From Holophagaceae bacterium (GTDB lineage: Bacteria; Acidobacteriota; Holophagae; Holophagales; Holophagaceae): a stretch of DNA of 64,000 bases. Every line of letters begins with the position of its first letter. The stretch's first letter is position 1. Shown here in pieces: positions 57,599-64,000 of this stretch. A program made the translations under genes and the position numbers. The stretch covers positions 1 to 64,000 of the forward strand of contig JALRCU010000003.1 of the NCBI GenBank assembly GCA_023257195.1. Reading direction: 5' to 3'. The notes beneath the pieces were generated by a model. That model searched no databases and was not told the origin of the DNA. It saw nothing but the letters and a program-made list of their open reading frames with translations.

Positions 57599-60505
57599 AT
57601 GAACCGTATTACTTCACGTCTTGGGCTAACAGCGATTGCTCTAGTCTCAGGCTCCGTTCTTTTTGCGCAGAGCACAACTACAGGTAGTGTCTCGGGCATA
57701 GTAGTTGGATCTAACGGCAAACCCGTTGCAGGTGCTGCTGTAAAAATTACTTCGGGCCAAATCTCCCGAACAGCCCTTACGGATGCTTCAGGATCTTTTC
57801 GTTTTGGACTTTTGAATGTTGGAAATTGGTCAGTCCAAGTTTCCGCCGATTCTTACCAAAACTCCACAGGATCCGTGCTGGTTACCTCAAATGAAAATCA
57901 AGCCTTAACTCTCCGTCTTGCTTCCCTTGGTTCCGCTACGGTTGCTGTTTCGGGATCTGCTGCGGTTGTGGACTTCACCACCAACCAAACGGGTCTAAAT
58001 ATTTCGATGGAAAATTTAACCGCTGTCCCCAAAGGCCGCGATTTCAATGATCTCGTTCAATTGGCTCCTGGCGTCACCAATTCTGGTGCCCTCGGTGGTC
58101 CTTCCATCTCGGGTGCTTCTAGTTTGGAAAATTCTTACTTTATTGACGGCGTCAGCACTCAAGATACGCGTAAGGGTTTTCAAGGCGGTTCTCTCCCAGT
58201 GGACTTCATCGATCAAGTTGAAATTCAAACCGGTGGATTCAAACCTGAATTCAGCGCTCTTGGCGGTGTGTTCTCCGTTGTGACCAAATCCGGTACCAAT
58301 CAGTTCCAAGGTTCTGCTTGGGTGAATAACGATTTGTATAAATACTCAGCTGTCCCCAAGAAGAATGCAGCCGTGCAACAAGGCAATCCCTTCGAGCGTA
58401 TGGACTACGGTGCAACCGTTAGCGGTGCCTTGATTCCTGATCAGCTCTTCTACTTCATCGGTGTCAATCAAACTTCAACCGATCGACCTGGTAGCACCAA
58501 TCTGATTGGCTTAAAAGATTCTAATACCGTTGGTGAAGATACTAATCTCTACGCCAAGGTTAATTATTATTTGACAACTGATCAACAGCTAACGGCAACT
58601 ATTCAATCACGTGAAGCCACCTTCAAAACTCCTAACCTTTACCCCTTTAATGGCGATGCTCAATGGGGTGAGACCGTTACCTCTAAAACTGAGAACTTTG
58701 GCTTAAGTTACGATTGGAATATTTCATCGAATGTCCAATTGTCAGTCAAAGCGGGTCAAACGACCTTCTCGAATACAGAGAACCCAACTAATAAAACCGA
58801 CAATTTGGTCGTCGACTACATGCGTGGAGCGAATGACGGAAACCCTGCCACAACTCCTCTGTCTGCTTTCTACCGAGGCGGCTATGGTGTTTTCGATGCG
58901 GTGAACGAAAACATCACCACACAATACCGTGCGGACTTGTCTTGGTTCTCGGGTAATCACAACTATAAAATTGGTATTTCTGCTATGGAGTCCGAATATA
59001 CTTTGGACAACAGCGCAACCGGTTCAAGTGCTCAATACTTTAATGGACTTGGTCAACTCTCAACATCAGCCTTGCCTTATATTGTAGTCCTTCGCTCAAC
59101 TGCAGGGGGGGCTTGGAATGGTATTTACCGTCAGTGGTATTACAACGATCGTTCCACCATCAAAGCTAAATACATGGCCACTTATCTCCAAGACACTTGG
59201 GAAATGTCCCCAGGTCTACGTTTATCTTATGGCGGTCGGTTTGAATCCCAAGAAATCATTAACAATGCGGGTCAAACAGCGCTCAAGTTTGATGACGTAA
59301 TGGACTTATTCCAACCTCGCGTTGGTTTGACTTGGGATCCCTACAACAATGGGCAGACTAAGTTGTCCATCAATTACGCCAAGTATTTTGTGGCTATTCC
59401 GATGCAACCGGTCATGAGAACGGGTGGTACGGAAATCTATGTACGAAATTACTACACCGCTGCGAATACTTCGTATAACACCTCAACAGGCGCTTACTCC
59501 ATTAATGTCCCCACGAATGTTCGTGCCAATGTTTCCACCATCATCGACTACGGTGTTTACTTCACTGCTCCTCCTCTAGTTGACGGAACTCAACTCACTT
59601 CCCGCGTGGAATGGGTCATGGGTATCGACCACATCTTTAAGGGTGGAATGCTCGATGGGTGGACTATGGGTGCGAAGTACATCAATCGCAAACTTCGTGA
59701 TCCTATCGAAGATTCCGTCATTGATGAAGATTACGGAATGTATTCCGTTCTTTGGAATCCCAAACCAGGACCCGTCACCTACACCCCACATCCGACTCTT
59801 GACGATGCGGGTAACCCTCGTTTAAGCGGCGGCAAGATTCGATTTACCGCAGCTGAGAATCCTTTCAAAGAAGCCTACAATGATTACGATGCTGTGGTCA
59901 TCACGGGTGAAAAGAAGTCTGGAGCTTGGTACTTTAATGGTTCCTACACCTGGAGCAAACTCTTTGGAACCTATGAAGGGCTTGGTCAATCTAGTAATGG
60001 ACAAGCTGATGCTTTGATCACTTCTACCTTTGATCATTATCCTTACGTCGGTGAGGGATTACTTCCCATCGATCGCACTCACGTGCTCAAGGTCTTTGGA
60101 AGTTATAGCCTTGACTTGATGGGCAATCCCCTAACCATCGGTCTTTCGGGAACTGTTCAATACGGAACTCCCAAGAGTCTCTTTGATGACGGAACTGCCT
60201 CAGGCGATCCTTCATTAGATATCGGTGGCTACGGTAATGCAGTTCCTAAATTCGGACTTTACGGCTCCGAAGGACGAACTCCTAAAAATGCATTGTTTGA
60301 TATGTTGATTGATTACAGTTACAACTATATGGGCTACCGTATTACGCCTAGTGTGACCGTATTCAATCTCTTCAATCGACGTACGGCCACCACAACGAAT
60401 ATTTACGGAACCACGAGTGCTGGTAGTGTCAATCCCTTCTATGGATTTGAAACAGGTTGGAACTCTGGCCGTGCTATTCGGTTCGGTGTTAAGGTTCAGT
60501 TCTAA
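57599..60505 (+). CDS. Oar-like TonB-dependent-receptor-type outer-membrane protein
   Basis: Signal peptide ending in VLFAQ, then a carboxypeptidase-regulatory-like beta-sandwich (about 28-110; GSVSGIVVGSNGKPVAGAAVKI), a plug domain (VPKGRDFNDLVQLAPGV, SLENSYFIDGV, VDFIDQVEIQTGGFKPEFSALGGVFSVVTKSGTN) and a large barrel ending in AIRFGVKVQF with a terminal Phe. 968 residues. This CarboxypepD_reg/plug/barrel order is typical of Acidobacteria and Oar proteins. No ligand can be read from the sequence. Codons here look more uniform than in the neighbours, suggesting high expression. Ends at a perfect terminator. Confidence 0.9.
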   Translation: MNRITSRLGLTAIALVSGSVLFAQSTTTGSVSGIVVGSNGKPVAGAAVKITSGQISRTALTDASGSFRFGLLNVGNWSVQVSADSYQNSTGSVLVTSNENQALTLRLASLGSATVAVSGSAAVVDFTTNQTGLNISMENLTAVPKGRDFNDLVQLAPGVTNSGALGGPSISGASSLENSYFIDGVSTQDTRKGFQGGSLPVDFIDQVEIQTGGFKPEFSALGGVFSVVTKSGTNQFQGSAWVNNDLYKYSAVPKKNAAVQQGNPFERMDYGATVSGALIPDQLFYFIGVNQTSTDRPGSTNLIGLKDSNTVGEDTNLYAKVNYYLTTDQQLTATIQSREATFKTPNLYPFNGDAQWGETVTSKTENFGLSYDWNISSNVQLSVKAGQTTFSNTENPTNKTDNLVVDYMRGANDGNPATTPLSAFYRGGYGVFDAVNENITTQYRADLSWFSGNHNYKIGISAMESEYTLDNSATGSSAQYFNGLGQLSTSALPYIVVLRSTAGGAWNGIYRQWYYNDRSTIKAKYMATYLQDTWEMSPGLRLSYGGRFESQEIINNAGQTALKFDDVMDLFQPRVGLTWDPYNNGQTKLSINYAKYFVAIPMQPVMRTGGTEIYVRNYYTAANTSYNTSTGAYSINVPTNVRANVSTIIDYGVYFTAPPLVDGTQLTSRVEWVMGIDHIFKGGMLDGWTMGAKYINRKLRDPIEDSVIDEDYGMYSVLWNPKPGPVTYTPHPTLDDAGNPRLSGGKIRFTAAENPFKEAYNDYDAVVITGEKKSGAWYFNGSYTWSKLFGTYEGLGQSSNGQADALITSTFDHYPYVGEGLLPIDRTHVLKVFGSYSLDLMGNPLTIGLSGTVQYGTPKSLFDDGTASGDPSLDIGGYGNAVPKFGLYGSEGRTPKNALFDMLIDYSYNYMGYRITPSVTVFNLFNRRTATTTNIYGTTSAGSVNPFYGFETGWNSGRAIRFGVKVQF

Positions 60506-60524
60506 AAACGAACCACGTCTCTAT

Positions 60525-60552
60525 AAAAAAGGACCCGTAAGGGTCCTTTTTT
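60525..60552 (+). terminator. intrinsic terminator after the receptor gene
   Basis: AAAAAAGGACCC-GTAA-GGGTCCTTTTTT, a perfect 12-bp stem with a GNRA-type loop ending in a T-run. Confidence 0.9.
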
Positions 60553-60691
60553 AATGCTTAAAATACCAAGCCCCCTCTCGCGGGTGATGCGATGACTGTT
60601 TACACCGGTTTTTGCTCTATAAAGATCTTTTCAGTCCACCACTCGTAAACTAGAGGCAGGAGGTACTTGTCTGTTTCCAAGACGTTACATC

Positions 60692-61963
60692 ATGGCCAGT
60701 TTATTTATCGGGGGCCTTCTGCTTCTATTGTCTTTAGCGCAGGGTCTTTTTCGGAAGAGTGATGACTTGGTGTTCGGACGGGACACAACCCCGGCGCTCC
60801 TCGACATCGATAATTTTTCCGTCGAAGCTAGTCTTCATCTGGAGCCGGGTTGGAAACCCTTATTCCACAAACCCCAAGAGCCCGAATCGGAACCTTTGGG
60901 CTCGTGGGGTTTTGGATTTCCTTGGGAGTCTGCTGCTCCTTTTTCGAGCCCTCATGGTTTTCCATTGAATGGCCCCGGAGGTCGGAGCAAGATTTACCTT
61001 TGGCGAAATTTAGAGTGGCGAGCCTATTCCTATGAGGCCCCTATCGTCTCTTTTCGCTTGAACCCCTCCAACAACAAACAAGCATTAGTGACCTTTCAAT
61101 TTGGATTGAAACGTTATGAAACCCAACTCATTGATTATCCTGAAAATCGTATTCGATGGTCGATCCCCTCGGGTCCTTGGAGTCGATTTAGTTGGGATGG
61201 TCGATCGGTCCTTATTGGGTTCTTTGAAAAATCAAACAGACTTTTAGTAAGTACATGGTCGATTGATGAGGAGCCCTCGGAGAAATCCTTGGCCGCCTAC
61301 CGGGAACCCGATTTTCAAAGAGTTCCCGCCGATCTCGCGACCCGCCCCGATAGTCTTTCGGACGATGGACGTGATTTGCCCGGGAATCGCATTGTTCTTA
61401 TTTGGTCGAAGTCTCATCAGATGTGGTTTCCCCGAAGCGACCAGCTGTGGGTCAGCGACGGTTCTTTTTGGACTCTGTGGCATTTAAATGAACAGGGTTG
61501 GAAACGGACCCAAGGGGGTGCAGGTCAGTTGATTCCTCAGTTTCCCGATCATTTTCGGCTAGTAACCCCTCTCAAAAATGACACCCTCGGCATGGTGAAT
61601 GTCGATGAAAAAGCCCCATTGTCTATTCAAAAATGGGATCCCTCCAGAGACCCTCTTCCCCAAGATTCCGATCGTTGGTTTTGGAAATCGACGGGTGCCA
61701 TTTCCTATGAGGGCGAACGCTGGGGCAGCGCTCGAGCGATTCCACGAACCCGTTGGGCCGAAGAACTCAGAGAGAAGTACAAGGCAGAGACGCAACGGGT
61801 TCTTCAGCGTCGCCCAGAACTTCGCTCCGATTTACCACAAGGCCCTCGTCTCCAGCTACTAGAAGCCCATGGAAAGGCTTGGGTATGGGTCGGCGATGAA
61901 ATTTATCTCCTTAATCTTTTAGATACGTCAACAACCCGTGCCGTTCGTTCATGGTTTCGTTGA
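60692..61963 (+). CDS. exported protein of unknown function
   Basis: Not recognised. A hydrophobic N-terminus (FIGGLLLLLSLAQG) suggests a signal peptide ending at Ala-Gln; the rest is Trp-rich with repeated beta-like stretches (YLWRNLEWRAYSY, IRWSIPSGPWSRFSWDGRS, LWVSDGSFWTLWHL, KAWVWVGDEIYLL) that could be a propeller. ATG 60692 has no nearby ribosome-binding site. A GGAGGT at 60658-60664 is well placed for an in-frame CTG at 60671, which would add MFPRRYI, giving a normal basic n-region. The receiver-domain gene follows by 14 bp. Confidence 0.7.
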   Translation: MASLFIGGLLLLLSLAQGLFRKSDDLVFGRDTTPALLDIDNFSVEASLHLEPGWKPLFHKPQEPESEPLGSWGFGFPWESAAPFSSPHGFPLNGPGGRSKIYLWRNLEWRAYSYEAPIVSFRLNPSNNKQALVTFQFGLKRYETQLIDYPENRIRWSIPSGPWSRFSWDGRSVLIGFFEKSNRLLVSTWSIDEEPSEKSLAAYREPDFQRVPADLATRPDSLSDDGRDLPGNRIVLIWSKSHQMWFPRSDQLWVSDGSFWTLWHLNEQGWKRTQGGAGQLIPQFPDHFRLVTPLKNDTLGMVNVDEKAPLSIQKWDPSRDPLPQDSDRWFWKSTGAISYEGERWGSARAIPRTRWAEELREKYKAETQRVLQRRPELRSDLPQGPRLQLLEAHGKAWVWVGDEIYLLNLLDTSTTRAVRSWFR

Positions 61964-61977
61964 TGGGGAGGATTTGA

Positions 61978-62595
61978 TTGCCCATTCATTTGCTCATTAT
62001 TGACGATAACCCCAACTTACTTCGGGCTCTCACGCGCCTTCTCTGCGCTCATCAAGATTGCGTTTTACATAGGTCAACAGAGGACGCTGACGTTCGTCAA
62101 AATCTCAATGGTTTTAACATTCAAGGAGTTCTACTGGATCATGATCTAGCTAAAGGCCAGAGCCCCATTATTCTTCGAACCCTCAGAGAGGATTTCCCTT
62201 CGATGGTATCAAACACGTGGTTGATGCACGGCGCACTCGAAATACCTCAATGGACTCCCAATGATTTTGTGGGGGTCGCCGGCACCCTAGTGAAACCCCA
62301 GGGGCTCAATCAATTGATTCCCTGGTTGGATCAACTCCGCCAATCTTATCCCCCACCCCTCTCGAGCGAAACTCTGAAAACCCTTTTAAGGTCTGTGCCG
62401 GCGGAACCTGAGGAGCCAAGCCTGTCACCAGGGAAACCCGCCACGCCTTTTCAAGAGTTAGAGTGGGCCCTCAAGGATCGAGGGGCTTGGAATGTTGAAA
62501 TCGCCACGCTCCTTGAAGCCCTAGAGGAGAGACTAAGCACCCATGAGGCCCAGATTATTTTGGATAGATTTAAGTTTAAAAGACCTAATGTCTAG
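61978..62595 (+). CDS. receiver-domain protein with unknown C-terminal region
   Basis: Residues 1-115 are a CheY-like receiver: IIDDNP (Asp9-Asp10), phosphoacceptor Asp54 in GVLLDHDLAKG, Thr80, and Lys106 in GTLVKPQG. The remaining 90 residues are helical with no DNA-binding motif I know. TTG 61978 has GGGAGG about 8 bases upstream. No kinase is adjacent. Its stop codon lies within the first repeat of the operator of the CarH-like gene. Confidence 0.75.
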   Translation: MPIHLLIIDDNPNLLRALTRLLCAHQDCVLHRSTEDADVRQNLNGFNIQGVLLDHDLAKGQSPIILRTLREDFPSMVSNTWLMHGALEIPQWTPNDFVGVAGTLVKPQGLNQLIPWLDQLRQSYPPPLSSETLKTLLRSVPAEPEEPSLSPGKPATPFQELEWALKDRGAWNVEIATLLEALEERLSTHEAQIILDRFKFKRPNV

Positions 62596-62645
62596 ATATT
62601 AAAATAGACATTACAATTTATGTCTAGTTATATAATTAGACATTA
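62586..62645. promoter_or_regulatory. double inverted-repeat operator and promoter of the CarH-like gene
   Basis: Four copies of one 9-mer: TAATGTCTA (62586-62594), TAGACATTA (62605-62613), TTATGTCTA (62618-62626), TAGACATTA (62637-62645), making two palindromes each with a 10-bp gap and offset by 32 bp (three helical turns). The third has one mismatch. TAGACA (62605-62610), a 20-bp spacer and TATAAT (62631-62636) could be a MerR-type long-spacer promoter. The last repeat abuts the AGGAGA of the gene, so the bound regulator could also block it. Confidence 0.7.
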
Positions 62646-62654
62646 GGAGAATCT

Positions 62655-63512
62655 ATGAATACTAGTCTACTTAGTATTGGAGATATTTGTACTGAGACCG
62701 GCCTGTCCTCTGATGTGGTCCGAGTATGGGAGCGCCGCTATGGATTTCCAATGCCGGTTCGCTTGCCTTCCGGTCACCGCCGCTACCGGGCGGAAGATCT
62801 CAATCGTCTCCGTCTTATTGCTGAAGCGGTCGCTTCCGGCCATCGACCTTCGATGGCGGTTCGTTCGAGTACAGATCAACTTGAGGCGATGGTTTTAAAG
62901 AACGCCACTGCGGCCCCGAATCCTATACTCGATGAGTTGATGATCGCTACGCAAAATTCAAATTCAGAAAAGATCAAAAATCTTTTAGCCGAAGCGTTAT
63001 TCCAACAAGGCCTCCGAGATTTTGTCATTCATACGATTGCTCCCCTGCTTGAGCGCGTGGGCGTGGCTTGGGCAGAAGGTCGACTCGATATTCATCATGA
63101 AAAACTACTTACAGAAGTACTCGAAGATCTTCTTCGTAAACTCCGTAACGAATTGGATCAACAAGCCAAGGGTCCTCGGGAAGTGGTCTTGATGACGACT
63201 TTGCCTGGAGAGCGACATCGATTGGGTTTGCTGATGGCTGCACTAATCTATACCTACAAGGGCTACAAAACCGAAGTACTCGGCATGGATGTTCCTGTGG
63301 CCAACATCGCCAAATCAGCTCGGCAAGTGGGGGCCCACAAGGTTGCGGTCAGCTTGTCTATTCTCACTGCAGGCGAAAGTGTCCGCCGTCTCCTAAAAGA
63401 TCTGCAAGAACGCTTGCCCCAAGGTTGCGGTTTAGTTATCGGAGGCCAGGGGGCCTCAAGGACTCGCAAAGTTCAAGGGGTCGAGCGCATGACTCGACTA
63501 GAAGATATTTAA
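62655..63512 (+). CDS. CarH/LitR-like MerR-family regulator with B12-binding domain
   Basis: N-terminal MerR helix-turn-helix (SIGDICTETGLSSDVVRVWERRYGF, PSGHRRYRAEDLNRLRLI), a helical-bundle domain, then a cobalamin-binding Rossmann domain with ExHxxG (Glu186, His188, Gly191), the form used by CarH rather than DxHxxG of enzymes. In CarH, adenosylcobalamin makes a DNA-binding tetramer that light destroys. The Wx9EH light-sensing motif is present as Trp139-x9-Glu149-Lys150, with Lys for the last His. 285 residues. It follows the double operator by 9 bp, so it is likely autoregulated. No carotenoid gene is visible in the window. Confidence 0.88.
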   Translation: MNTSLLSIGDICTETGLSSDVVRVWERRYGFPMPVRLPSGHRRYRAEDLNRLRLIAEAVASGHRPSMAVRSSTDQLEAMVLKNATAAPNPILDELMIATQNSNSEKIKNLLAEALFQQGLRDFVIHTIAPLLERVGVAWAEGRLDIHHEKLLTEVLEDLLRKLRNELDQQAKGPREVVLMTTLPGERHRLGLLMAALIYTYKGYKTEVLGMDVPVANIAKSARQVGAHKVAVSLSILTAGESVRRLLKDLQERLPQGCGLVIGGQGASRTRKVQGVERMTRLEDI

Positions 63513-63569
63513 ATTATTGATAAATCTAGGCTTAGCTTTCTTTTCATTCCTTCCCCTTTAACATTCAAT

Positions 63570-63593
63570 GTATAAATATTGAAATATTTATAC
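63570..63593. promoter_or_regulatory. AT-rich perfect palindrome between CarH-like gene and last gene
   Basis: GTATAAATATT-GA-AATATTTATAC, 11-bp arms with a 2-bp centre, too tight for a stable RNA hairpin, so more likely a protein-binding site. It lies about 230 bp upstream of the last gene. Several CTAGG words follow (63616, 63700-63715); I see no gene in 63513-63797. Confidence 0.45.
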
Positions 63594-63743
63594 TTAATAA
63601 TTATTTATGTTGGTCTAGGAACTTTTTTGTGAAATTAAGCAAGACTTTATGCCTTTGTTGCTCTATTGTTCTTTTAATAGCCTTTGATTCCATATCAGGC
63701 TAGGTCTAGGCCTAGTTCTATTTATTTTCATTTACAAACCAAC

Positions 63744-63790
63744 ACGAGAAAAAGATTTCTCGTACATTTGCGACAGTTATGTCGCGGAGG
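63744..63790 (+). promoter_or_regulatory. two leader hairpins ending at the Shine-Dalgarno of the last gene
   Basis: ACGAGAAA-AAGA-TTTCTCGT (63744-63763) and GCGACA-GTTA-TGTCGC (63770-63785), followed directly by GGAGG (63786-63790). The layout parallels that at the TonB-receptor-like gene. Confidence 0.5.
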
Positions 63791-63800
63791 ACTACACGTG

Positions 63801-64000
63801 ATGCGTTTCACAAAGTTCGTTAAAGCTACCACCTTGGCCATCATGGCCACTGGCGCACTCTCAGCTCAAATGTTTTCGGGTTGGGACGGTGCGGTTAAAT
63901 TCACCACCGGTAATGCCTCCGGATCCATCGCTAACAAAACAGGTTTCAACGATGGTGAAACTTTAAACACCTTTGCATCCGGTTTTGAATTCACAAAAAA
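63801..64000 (+). CDS. start of an exported protein, cut by the window edge
   Basis: 66 codons are visible, opening MRFTKFVKATTLAIMATGALSAQ, a clear signal peptide with Ala-Gln at the probable cleavage point, then FSGWDGAVKFTTGNASGS. The window ends before any domain can be named; an outer-membrane or secreted protein is likely. GTG 63798 is an alternative start; GGAGG at 63786-63790 fits either. Leader hairpins and regular codon use suggest strong expression. Confidence 0.8.
   Translation, partial: MRFTKFVKATTLAIMATGALSAQMFSGWDGAVKFTTGNASGSIANKTGFNDGETLNTFASGFEFTK

Overview
The window is dense bacterial chromosome with almost no mobile DNA: about 55 protein genes, one tRNA, and no insertion sequence, prophage, integron or CRISPR array that I can see. 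Many features point to a Gram-negative bacterium, and I favour Acidobacteriota, possibly a Holophagae-like lineage. The evidence is an Oar-type outer-membrane receptor with an N-terminal carboxypeptidase-regulatory domain, a long BNR/VPS10-type repeat protein, DUF5916, paired DUF1800/DUF1501 proteins, and eukaryote-type PurB. The phylum is an inference from gene content only.

Layout. 0-7 kb: an opposed dnaJ fragment and apparent dnaN tail, then gyrB-gyrA and glyA. Two parS-like sites lie around glyA, so this end is probably near the replication origin. 7-13 kb: purB, an aspartate-semialdehyde-dehydrogenase-like protein, a polyferredoxin, lipA and a KimA-like potassium transporter. 13-20.5 kb (minus strand): transaldolase, an acyl-CoA carboxylase beta subunit, two exported paralogs of unknown function, a WalJ-like metallo-beta-lactamase-fold hydrolase, and a small FHA/TPR/zinc-ribbon set. 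20.5-25 kb: thyX, a DUF5916 barrel protein, DUF192 with a possible small upstream gene, and a degenerate PdeM-like phosphoesterase. 25-32.5 kb (minus): rnc, MsbA-like exporter, queA, a cytochrome-like lipoprotein, DUF1800 and DUF1501.

32.5-44.6 kb (plus): an indole-glycerol-phosphate-synthase-like protein ending in a histone-H1-like lysine tail, eno, an FtsB-like protein, dapF, parA-parB, folC, thiG, a PafA-like phosphatase, a MarC protein and a LytS/LytTR two-component pair. 44.6-57.3 kb: a BNR-repeat protein, then on the minus strand metB, ligA, rodA, mrdA, mreD, mreC, mreB in one cell-shape cluster, a glutaredoxin, tRNA-Phe and a membrane protein. 57.6-64 kb: a large TonB-receptor-like protein, an exported unknown, a receiver-domain protein, a CarH/LitR-like MerR-B12 photoreceptor candidate behind a double operator, and the start of another exported protein.

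Most genes are housekeeping (DNA topology and segregation, one-carbon/purine metabolism, peptidoglycan elongation, envelope). The best leads for new biology are: the TrpC-like/H1-like fusion with an internal start carrying its own Shine-Dalgarno; the CarH-like regulator with a variant light-sensing motif and two identical inverted repeats one 32-bp period apart; parS half-sites in everted order around the parA -10 box; paired palindromes between glyA and purB; the FHA/TPR/zinc-ribbon set beside paired secreted paralogs; and the catalytically stripped PdeM homolog. All calls come from reading the sequence; no database search was run.
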